Positions 32,098 to 41,545 of a stretch of 64,000 nucleotides of DNA are shown here, piece after piece. The stretch is taken from the NCBI GenBank assembly GCA_964019425.1, contig OZ025847.1:588501-652500 (forward strand), given 5' to 3'. Both the position numbers and the translations under genes were made by a program. The first letter of the stretch is position 1; each line of letters begins with the position of its first letter. Source of the stretch: Flectonema sp. DT1601 (Eukaryota > Euglenozoa > Diplonemea > Diplonemida > Diplonemidae). The notes under the pieces were generated by a model. It made no database searches and was not told the DNA's origin. It saw nothing but the letters and a program-made list of their open reading frames with translations.

Positions 32098-35000
32098 AAT
32101 TTATTTGAATGGAATGGTTGCGTGAAAACATCCTTCTCCTTTCTTTTTTTTTTCCCTTTTCTTTTCTTTGTCCCGAGAAATTTACCCCGTAGTGTAAGAA
32201 AATAAGAACGAAATTTAAAAAAAAAAAAAAAAACGATTTTCTTTCTTCCCCGTTCCCCGTTTTAGGCGAGGTACGTTAGAGACGTGAAAACATCCATCTT
32301 CTGGTTGTGAACAGTGCTGCTTTTTGGCAGTATTGTAAAGTACACTTTATTAAGAGAAGTACTTTTCATTTGGTTTAGAACTTCTTTCAGAGATGTTCTA
32401 TTCCCTACCCGGTCCTCCTTTTATCTAAATTGTAGATAGTTGTGAGTGTGTTTTAGGAAGGCTTTTTTTTTTTCTCGAATCTTATTTTCTCTCTCGTTGT
32501 TTGTTGTCTTCTGAAGTCATTTGAGACCTTTCTCTTCCCTCCAACCCAAGACACCTTTTTTACCCTCTCACCCCATTAATAAATAATCTGAATTTTATAC
32601 TTTGGATAACAGTGTAGTGAGATCTGATGAACTGCAAGTCGGTTGGGTGTTTCTGTCTTATCAGAATGGCGGCAATTTTTATAATTTTTTGGAGATTAAG
32701 CTATGATTTCATTTGCTGTAGTGCATACCTGTTTTCTCTAGTAGTTTAAAAATATTGAAATGCATGGCAGCAGGTTTACCTCTCATGTAAAGACTTTCTT
32801 GATAGAAAATCAACTGAGAAATTGCAAAGGCAACGGGAGGGTGAGCGAACTAATGTACTCGTAGTATTCACCCATTAGGATTTGATTATTATTTGTTTTT
32901 CTTTTGCTATTATTTTCTAGACAACTTGTATTTGCAGTTACATCAACAAAACTGTTTTTTTTCTAACATGCTTTTGTCCAGCGTTGTCATCCAACGTAAC
33001 TACTATTTACGAAGACGGGAAGGATGGAACAGCGACGGGTGCTTTGCACTTTTTCCTCTTTTTCTTATTTTGGATTCGGTCAGGGAAATTGCCACGGGCA
33101 ACATAGCGGGGTTTCGCCCTTCTTGCGTGGAAAATATTATCCTGTCCATTTTTTTTTTTTTTTTTTTTTTGTTGTTTTTGGATTTCCTTTTAGCTTTCTT
33201 AAAAGCGCAAAGTCCCTTTTGTTGTTTCATCATTTATGGATTGGCTTGAAGCTAGTTACTACACTCATACACGTAACGCACACTACACTAACTGAATGTG
33301 TGTCTTCTTTTTTTTGTGCTAAATTGCTCCTCTGAGCTGGACATGTAGGCAAGGTACTTGTGCTTGTTCCTCTCTCACTTTCTATTGTTTTTAAAAAAAT
33401 TATTTAATTTGCATAAGAAGAATTATTTTGTAGTGTTGTCGTAGTACTTCGCTATTGCACGTAGCAGTCAGCATGTCGCGCAAGCCTATATGTGACTGGG
33501 AAAGCAGACTTTGAAGTATTTACTTCTCCTTCTTTTCCCCCCTCTTATTTATTTATTAATTTTTTTCCCGTCGATGGTATGTTAATAACCCTCTTTGGTC
33601 TCAAAAAGGAATCTTTTAAAAAATAGAGAAGTGTACACCAGCAAACAACTGTAAACTGTCGGGAAATAAGGAATTCATTCACGTAGCCCACCTTCCCTAT
33701 TCCCTACTCTCGGAAGTACATCTTCTCATCTGTTTTGTGGATATAATTTCTTCTTTTTTTTTTTTTTTTCCATTATTTTCTTTTTTTTTGGTGTAAAGTT
33801 GTCTGCCATTATTGGCAGTTAATTAGTAAAGCAAGTCTACTTGTGAATTGCCTCGTGTTTTTTTGAGAAAAAAAAAAAAAAAAAAAAGAGGAGGAGTAAA
33901 ATCCTCTTCTTTTTTTCTTGTTTTTTTTTTGTGTTTGACTTTTTTTGTTTTATTGGGTCTTCACGTCCCTGCCCCCTTCGCCCTTATCTTCCCTACTAGC
34001 ATCCACATAACTGGGTTATTGTAGATTAGCTGTAATGTGTAGTGTTGTCTGCACTGCACAGCTGATCTTGTTCGAGCAAAAGACGAGAAAGTCATAAACA
34101 AAATGAAAAAAAAAAAAAAAAAAAAAAAAAAAAAGCAACAAAAAAACTTTCAATTATACTGTTGTATATTGTGGTGTTGTTGCAACCAAAACCCTGAGAG
34201 ATAATCTCTTTTTATCGTGTGAATTTTTCACATAAAAAAAAATCTGATGAGCGACAGCTGTGTTACTCAAAAGATAATCACAATGAGTAAACATCGATCG
34301 AATGAGATGGAACTCAGAAGTGAATCTGTCTAGAAAGCCAGTGATGAGTAATTCTCATCAATGGTACGCACGAATCAAGTCGGTGAGTGAAAGTTCCCGG
34401 CATTAGAATGAGGAAAAAAAATGAATGGTGCTGAGCATTGTCAGAAATGACTTTCTTAACATCGGCGTTTGACATGTTGCTCTCTGAAGTAGAGGACTCA
34501 TTACTTACGCTAGCAGGTCGGTGAGCGAAAGCTCCTGACATTGACGCAAGTCGCTTGTATGATAGCATCTAAGATAATATTTCTTGGTATTTACTTTTTT
34601 TTTTTTAAATGTTGAAATAAAAAAATGAAATGAAATTATTGTGCCTTTTTTGTGTAACTCGCTAGCTATAGTTAGCGATTATTGTCCCTTCCACCCGGTT
34701 TATGTGTCCGGGTATGTACTATTGTTGATGAATAAGAATAAATTCTTCTTAGTCATCCCCCCTATCTCCCATTCCTCAATAATTAAGAGGTTTATTTCCT
34801 TCGCTTTAGATTAATGTGTCTTTGTAGAACGCAATTATCAGGCATTACCGCAAGTAATTTTATCTTCCTGTGCACACATGTGTTAGTTAAGTGTGTGCAA
34901 CCGATACAAGGACAGGGTATCGTCAACATGTGGTGATATCCGTGACGAGTATGACGCGGAAACTACCCTGTTATTGCGAATCTGTTTTTGGCACAAAAAA

Positions 35001-36616
35001 AAATCTCAAATAGTTCTGTTTTCGTCCCTTGCGTAGCAGCGGACTCGTGTTATAATCCCCTTTCCATTTCCCCTTTCGTTTTTTTCTACCCTCCCTTGTT
35101 TGGTTTCTTTTTCCCATCCCTGTGGCGCTATAAGTTGGAATGAGTGATGGTAGGTTCCTAACGCTGAGAACGTGATATTTTTGAAGGTTTTTGTGTTGCT
35201 GAGAGTCTCGGAACTTGTGAGAAACATGTGCAGATGAGGTTCGTGTCATAATTACAAGTTCTGGATTCGTGTTCGGCATAGCGAACTTAATTTGTGCAAA
35301 AAAGACAACCTTCTGTTGAGCTTTTTTGTACGTTCAAAAGAAAATGGAAAAACGAGGCGATTACAAAAATGTCCCTCCTTTTTGATGTAGATATGGGTTC
35401 CCCCATTCCCTGTTGGTTGTTCCCGTCATTTTTTACTTTCTTTTTTTCTTTCTATAAAACTGTCACTAAATACTTCCTGTAACCTAATAAAGTAATTATG
35501 TTTGCAGTGACTAATTGTTGGTGATTTGACAAGAGGTATAAAACGACATTTGCAAAAAAAAAAAAAATAATAATAATAGAAACAGGTGGGAGGTTTTATC
35601 TTTCACTTTTCTTCTTTATTAACAAATTTGCCAATCAACAACAGCAGAAAAGAAAGAAAGAAAGGAAAAAAAAACAAAAAAAACAAAACAAAACAAAAAC
35701 CTATGGGAAATTGTTTACGTCTTTCAGTTTCATCTTTGGTGTACCTGAAGCGAAGCGTTACTTATGAAAAGTCTGAGTGTGCTTAAACAAAATAGCTGAA
35801 CTCTGATTACGTGTGAGTATTGGCGTTCAGGCCATTTAAATTCTATGCGAACAGTCGAATCTCCTGTTATTGGAGAACGAACCTAAAAAACGTGTTCCCC
35901 TTGTGCGAATAGCCTGTGACAACAATCGTTTAGCAAAGAAAAAAGAGAACGAAATTAAAAAAAAAAAAAGAAAAAAAACTTATACCCTCCTTCACTTCCA
36001 GCGTTTCTCCTTGTTTGTGCTTCGTCATTTCTTGTTATTTATGTTTGCTGAGGGTGTGTCGATTTAATGGGAAGTAGAACATCAGAGTCTCTCTTTTTGG
36101 TCCATAATACGTGGTAGCAACATATTGATACCACATTCTTGTATTTACTTTTTATCGACCGAGACAGGGTACTCTCATTTGTCGCGACGTTCGACCCTCA
36201 GCAGCATTCCTTTCGTAGCTCCTCCCTCCCCATTCTTTTTCTTTGCTTTAGTTTCAAATAAAAAAAAAAGAAAAGAAAAAGAAATCCTTTATATTATAAT
36301 AAAGAAAATGGTTTAGTTATCTGTTTCCCGATGTTATTGACTACAACAACAATACAATGGCATCTTAACATCTGAACCATGTAAACAAAAGAATAGAGGT
36401 TGCCTGCTGTGCAGAGAGGGGTACAATAACGTTTTCTTATTTTCAAAACACAAAACATCATTTTTTTTTTTTTTTTTACAGATATTAAACAGCGCAATAG
36501 TCTGGCACAGGTAGAGGTATCCAGGTGAGGTTATTTAGTTGGTGAAATCTGTTATATTAGTTTTTCCATCACAGAGCGGGCGCACCACATTCCCCCCCGA
36601 ACGCGCGCTAACAAAT
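29346..36616 (+). other. 7.2-kb stretch without a protein gene, rich in homopolymer tracts
   Basis: On both strands only short frames dominated by Phe or Lys from T- and A-runs are seen. Tracts of 20-40 bases occur near 30400-30429, 30847-30869, 31564-31598 and 34104-34134. A perfect 7-bp hairpin lies at 31738-31754. A candidate structured-RNA region spans 34236-34545. An acceptor-like ttacag ends at 36481 and a catcacag ends at 36574, before the polo kinase start. I found no tRNA, rRNA or snRNA match by eye. Confidence 0.6.
34342..34539 (+). ncRNA. Candidate structured RNA: two related GAAA-tetraloop stem-loops
   Basis: Stem-loops at 34379-34401 and 34517-34539 share one fold: a 9-bp stem with a single bulged T and a GAAA loop. 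Within the 23 bases they differ at four sites (stem positions 10, 16, 20 and 22). Every change keeps a Watson-Crick or G-T pair. An extra perfect hairpin (TGATGAG/CTCATCA, loop of 5) lies at 34342-34360 in front of the first. Read as protein on the minus strand, the same differences would change amino acids, so RNA structure explains them better. No known RNA family was recognised. Confidence 0.4.
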
Positions 36617-39013
36617 ATGCAAAAGATTATTGAAGAGCGTGACAAGTATGGAGTGTTAGTACGAAAGTATATTCAGGGTAGACTATTAGGAAAGGGAGGA
36701 TTTGCGAAGTGCTACAGCGTAATTGACTGCGATACAAAGGATGAGTTAGCAGCAAAGGTTATCGACAAGGCATCTCTGTCAAAACCAAAGACAAAACAGA
36801 AACTCCTATCAGAGATTAAGATCCACTCTACTCTACATCATCCAAACCTGGTAAGCTACCGTAGATGTTTTGAAGATGATCGCTATGTGTATATTATCCT
36901 AGAGTTGTGTTCAGAGTTTACTCTTATGGAACATTCAAAGAGAAAGCGTCGCTTCACTGAGACCGAGGCGAGCTACTTAATTGATCAATGTATCAGAGGT
37001 CTTAGATATATGCACGGTAATGCTGTCATTCATAGAGACTTAAAACTTAGCAACTTACTCGTGAATGATCAATTTGTAGTAAAAATTGCAGATTTTGGTC
37101 TGGCGACTCAACTCGAATTCGATGGTGAACGTAAACGAACAATCTGCGGTACGCCAAACTACATTGCTCCAGAAATCCTTGATGGAGGACACGCAGGTCA
37201 CAGTTATGAAGTAGATATTTGGTCATTAGGTGTTATTATGTACACTTTATTAGTTGGAAAACCTCCTTTTGAAATGAGTGATATGAAATCAACGTATCGC
37301 AGGATCAAAGAAGCCTCATACTCCTTCCCTCCAGACTTGTACATATCTCTGGAGGCTAAAAACTTAATTAGACGAGTTCTTCAGGCAGAGCCTTCAAGAA
37401 GACCTGACCTCTCAGGTATCGAGAATGATCCATTCTTTAAGTTGTACCCTCCTTCGTCACTCGCCCCGCTGTCATTATTTCAGCCAGGAACTCAACAATA
37501 CTACGCGCAGGAACAGCGATTGGCGCAGGTTCAGTCACCTTCCAGATACAGAAGATCTCCACTTCAAAGACTTGACAGCAACTTACCAGGAAATGGAGTT
37601 TACAGGAGAGGGTCTTCTGTAATGAGTTCAGCGACGAGGAGTAGTAGCAGTCCCAAGAGAGCTGCAACTGGTAGTGTCAGGTCAGCGTCGAGTAGTGCGA
37701 AGATCCGAACACCTTCAGTTGGATATGAAAATATGGCTCTCTCTCCACCCAGACTGCAGTACGCTACAGGTTCAAGTCCAGGGATTAGAGAGAGAGAACC
37801 AATGAGAGGATACGCATCCTCTCCAAGTAGTGGTTCGTATGGACTTTCTCATTCTCCTGCTAGATCTGCTGCTTCGAGATCACCTTCAGCATATTCATCA
37901 GCTCAACACCCAGTAAGTGCTAGAAGGACTGCAAGTAGTAATCCTTATGGTTCATCACCAAACAGATATAATAGTGATGTACCAAATCATATGACAGGTT
38001 ATGGTGGTTATCAAGTACCTCCTCCTCTTGGTGCATATGAGAGATATGAACAAGAACGTGGTAGAGGACGTGACTACAGACAACCATCATCAGTATCACC
38101 TCCAGAACGTGAAAGGACTCCTTCGTCTGTTAATCAGTTCGCTCCATCACCGACAGTTTCACATGCGACAGGTCTGGTTGGAGGTGTGACGCCACCAGCA
38201 CCAGCACCAGCAGCAACAACGACAGCACCAACACCAGAAGATGACGATATGGATGAGAGAAATAACTTAACCACAATGCAGCAAAACTTAGAACGTACCA
38301 TGGGACACATCAATACTCAAATTGAACAACCTGCTCCAGGATATGCATCTGCTGAAAGTAATGTTGGAATTGAAAGATCTCAACAAACAAACGTATCAAT
38401 CACAACATACACAGACTTCACAAGTAAGTATGGAATGGCGTACTTACTTAATAATGGAAATGTTGGTGTTCATTTTAATGATTCGACTAAAATGGTTTGG
38501 AACACAGAATCGGATACCGTTCAGTACATCTCTCGCTCTCGTCAACCTGTACCTGGTCAGTCTGGAGAAGAAGGAATTGTTTGTATGATTGATAACTATC
38601 CCGATACTTTAAAGAAAAAGATAACTCTAATTACATATTTTAGAAACTTCCTATCTCGTGGACCTGGTGTAAAGCCAGTAAAAGACGGTCAGCCAGAAGT
38701 AATGTATACCAGCAAAGGTAAACAACCTCTCAAATGTGATCCCCACGAAACAGAAATGGTGTACGTAAAGAGATGGTTAAAGACTAGATATGCGATAATA
38801 TTTAGATTATCTAATAAGTCTGTTCAAGTTTCATTCTTTGATGGTACGGAAATCCTTCTTTTTAGTGAAGCACGTCAAGTAACGTACACTGACGAAACGG
38901 GAGAGCAGCAAACGTTTTCCCTCTCGTCTATGATGGTTCATCCAAAGCCTGAGATTGCTCATCGTCTGAAATACACGAAAGAGATTATTTGCAGACTAAT
39001 CAACAAGGCTTAA
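36617..39013 (+). CDS. PLK: Polo-like kinase (PLK1-type) with two polo boxes
   Basis: Single exon, 798 aa from the ATG at 36617. The frame is open back to a TTG at 36539, but an acceptor-like catcacag ends at 36574 inside it. PLKs drive mitotic entry, centriole or basal-body and cytokinesis events. The kinase domain has LGKGGFAKCY, the ATP Lys in AAKVI, HRDLKLSNLL, DFG, the T-loop Thr in RTICGTPNY and APEIL. A long Ser/Pro/Tyr-rich linker of about 250 residues follows, longer than in PLK1. The polo boxes start at TDFTSKYGMAYLL and VKRWLKTRYAIIFRLS. The residues aligned to the human phosphopeptide pincer W414, H538 and K540 are Y598, G743 and E745, so the canonical pincer is absent. Rated PLK1-type rather than PLK4 because of two standard polo boxes. 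Confidence 0.95.
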   Translation: MQKIIEERDKYGVLVRKYIQGRLLGKGGFAKCYSVIDCDTKDELAAKVIDKASLSKPKTKQKLLSEIKIHSTLHHPNLVSYRRCFEDDRYVYIILELCSEFTLMEHSKRKRRFTETEASYLIDQCIRGLRYMHGNAVIHRDLKLSNLLVNDQFVVKIADFGLATQLEFDGERKRTICGTPNYIAPEILDGGHAGHSYEVDIWSLGVIMYTLLVGKPPFEMSDMKSTYRRIKEASYSFPPDLYISLEAKNLIRRVLQAEPSRRPDLSGIENDPFFKLYPPSSLAPLSLFQPGTQQYYAQEQRLAQVQSPSRYRRSPLQRLDSNLPGNGVYRRGSSVMSSATRSSSSPKRAATGSVRSASSSAKIRTPSVGYENMALSPPRLQYATGSSPGIREREPMRGYASSPSSGSYGLSHSPARSAASRSPSAYSSAQHPVSARRTASSNPYGSSPNRYNSDVPNHMTGYGGYQVPPPLGAYERYEQERGRGRDYRQPSSVSPPERERTPSSVNQFAPSPTVSHATGLVGGVTPPAPAPAATTTAPTPEDDDMDERNNLTTMQQNLERTMGHINTQIEQPAPGYASAESNVGIERSQQTNVSITTYTDFTSKYGMAYLLNNGNVGVHFNDSTKMVWNTESDTVQYISRSRQPVPGQSGEEGIVCMIDNYPDTLKKKITLITYFRNFLSRGPGVKPVKDGQPEVMYTSKGKQPLKCDPHETEMVYVKRWLKTRYAIIFRLSNKSVQVSFFDGTEILLFSEARQVTYTDETGEQQTFSLSSMMVHPKPEIAHRLKYTKEIICRLINKA

Positions 39014-40483
39014 ACATTCACGTGACACAGCTCTCATAAACCACTCTTTACTAGTTGAGTTGAAGTTACAAGTGACGGGCTTACTTATAAAAGTTAGTTT
39101 ACAGCGAGAGGAATGGTATGTGGAATTCTTTTTGTATGTAGTTTTGTAAACAATAAATCGAATAAGAAAGCAAAAAAAAAACAGGTTTTAACCTACACAA
39201 ACGGCAGTAAAACATGTTAGAGTCTAACTAGTACCGTCACCCCTCCTCAGTTTGTTTTGAAGTTGAAGTCGATAGTTCCTCATTTCCTCCCAATCCCCAA
39301 AAAAGTACCGCACGTGGGAAAACTACGCGGATACATTCTTTTTTTTTCTTTCTTTTTTTTTTTCTCCCGCCAACCTATAAGAAAGCTGACAAACACTAAA
39401 CGCAAACCTTCTCTAACTCTCAGTCTGAATGGGGTTTTCAACAGTTTCGTGGGTGTAGATTCTTTCACAGTAAAAAATATCTGTAGATTGTGTGAAAAAA
39501 AAATTTTTTCAAAAAAAAAAAAAAAACAGCAAAGCAACTGCGCCTAAGGTTGGACCTTAAGGTACTTATTGCTCGTGTAGAGTAGGAATCTTAGTAAGTT
39601 GATGATTATATCATAATGATGATGTTATGAGAAGAAGAAAAAAAAAAAAAAAAGATTCCTCGCTGCTCCCTTCCCTCATTCCCCTCCACATAGATATTAG
39701 ACTAGAATTCTTTTCACTCTTCATTCCTTCCCTTAAATTTTCTGACATACCAACTTCTCTTTTATTTTCCTTTTTTTTTTTTTTTTTACATTTTGTCTGT
39801 CAAGTAAAGAGTCTTTGCAGTTCAGGTCTCTTTAGGAAGTTATATTATAAATATAAAGCAATATCACTTTCTACATTAACAAAAAAAAAAAAAAAAAAAA
39901 GGGTTTTGACAGGCAATATGAAAAACTAATTACCCTCTCAATACTATTTTATTAAGGTGTCATAAGAGCGGAAAACCATTGTCGTGTTGTTTATTCTATC
40001 ACTACGTCAAGGTACCCAACTGGAGTTGAGTTTTGCTTGATCACTATTTGCTTTACTTTTTTTTTTCTTTAGAAAAAAAAGAGAAAGCCCAATGTCCCTG
40101 CTAATAGATTTTCTTGTTTCTATTTCTCCCTTTCATTTGTTCATACCTTTGATTCACTCCAAAATCAGAGAATTAGCAACAAGGATAACTTGTTAATATT
40201 TCTTGGTGTGTGCATCCTTTTTCTCAGTCACTTTGTTCCCAACACTTCCCAAACTTCTTCTTTTTTTTTTTTTTTTTTTTGATTGCATTTAATCAAATAT
40301 CGAAATTATTTTTTTTTATAAAAAATTGCACTCATTTCTTTTATTATACTTTCTCTCTTTCATCAAAAAAGGTTCATATAAATAAAATAATGAAATTCGT
40401 TATACGATAATCGATTGTGTGATGAGGGACGTTGAAGTTTCTTTTGTAATCAATTTTTCAACAGGAATCTCATATAAATAAAT
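39014..40483 (+). other. Intergenic spacer
   Basis: Non-coding. T- and A-runs lie near 39353, 39510, 39773-39787, 39881-39900 and 40260-40280. A tttcaacag ends at 40464, 19 nt before the next ATG. Nothing else could be supported. Confidence 0.6.
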
Positions 40484-41446
40484 ATGAGGTCATCTCATTT
40501 AAGACACACTTCGAGGGTGTCTTTATCACTTTATGTGATGTTTTCAATTTTGTGTGCAGTGGTTTGGTTGTTAACAGCCCATACTAATCGCGTGAACTAT
40601 TCAGAATATCAACAAACAGCTGAAAAGTTTTGTAAAGGTGTTGAGGAGTTTAACGAAACTTTTTGTGATTCGATTCATATTTCATACGTCGTTGGGATTG
40701 AAAATATCGGATTCAGACCAACTGACGTCAAGATCGATTCCGGGTTGAATCAAAAATTATCTCTATACGTCGGTGATGCTTCGCACTCAATTCAGGTAAA
40801 ATATAACATTGAGAATCCAGTTGGGGATAATTTTATACTTCAAACTGAAAAGCTTGGTAACAAGATTAAATGGGGTCTAAATCCTTCTGCTCTACATTCT
40901 GAACTGACGGTGTTATTATACGTCGTTGGATATCCAACAGCAAGTGATTATGAACTCCCAACATGTTACTTTCAGAAGGGATGGGGTGGTGTTTGTGTTA
41001 TTCAAGGAAACGGAAATGTTGATAACTACGAAGATGTGGTTCAATTTGAAGTTGCTCAGCGACAATTAAAAATAAAAATCCTCGAAACAGTTTCTTCATC
41101 ATCCGGAAGACGTTCTGTTGAGTCGAAGACCTGTACAACTTTGAGAACTTTATTTAAACTTTTGGATACTTTTGATAACCTTCCCGTCACAGCTGACGTG
41201 TCTAATTCTATTTCTGCTGCTGTTGATAATTTCCCAACAAATCCTTTCATTGCTTTGAAGCATTCGATGGCTGCTTACACATCTCATCACCTTGTTACGT
41301 CATCATATTTCCCACCTGATCATTTGTTTGCTATTTACCTGCCGCTATTCTTTCCTATTATAGCGACGGTGTGTATTGGACTGGTGTGGGAAATGAAGAC
41401 ATCAAAACGAGAAGAAAAGGAAATGCAAGAAAAAAAAAATAAGTAA
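40484..41446 (+). CDS. PIGS: Probable GPI transamidase subunit PIG-S, short form
   Basis: Single exon, 320 aa. PIG-S is a subunit of the ER transamidase that attaches GPI anchors to proteins. The layout fits: an N-terminal membrane helix (about residues 15-33), then HTNRVNYSEYQQT, which resembles the conserved YRA-LPY region of PIG-S. A lumenal domain follows, then a C-terminal helix (about 283-305) preceded by SSYFPPDHLFAIYLPLFFP, matching the P-x-DQKFAIY-PLFLP style of the family. A Lys/Glu-rich tail ends it. Animal and yeast PIG-S are over 500 aa, so much of the lumenal domain is missing or reduced. The next gene starts 99 nt after its stop. Confidence 0.7.
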   Translation: MRSSHLRHTSRVSLSLYVMFSILCAVVWLLTAHTNRVNYSEYQQTAEKFCKGVEEFNETFCDSIHISYVVGIENIGFRPTDVKIDSGLNQKLSLYVGDASHSIQVKYNIENPVGDNFILQTEKLGNKIKWGLNPSALHSELTVLLYVVGYPTASDYELPTCYFQKGWGGVCVIQGNGNVDNYEDVVQFEVAQRQLKIKILETVSSSSGRRSVESKTCTTLRTLFKLLDTFDNLPVTADVSNSISAAVDNFPTNPFIALKHSMAAYTSHHLVTSSYFPPDHLFAIYLPLFFPIIATVCIGLVWEMKTSKREEKEMQEKKNK

Positions 41447-41545
41447 TTTCTATAAGACGTAATAATAAAAGTTAAAAAAAAAAAAATCGAGAAAAAAAAA
41501 TGTTAATAATGTTCATTATGTATTTCTTCACAGTATTTATATAAA

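Noticed and set aside
34314-34568. Minus-strand frame of 84 codons with an internal repeat (MSGAFAHR, MPGTFTHR)
   Set aside because: The differences between repeats change amino acids but keep RNA pairing on the plus strand, so structure is the better explanation.
36617-39013. PLK4 assignment for the polo kinase
   Set aside because: The T-loop, two standard polo boxes and their order fit the PLK1 type; no cryptic polo-box region is seen.
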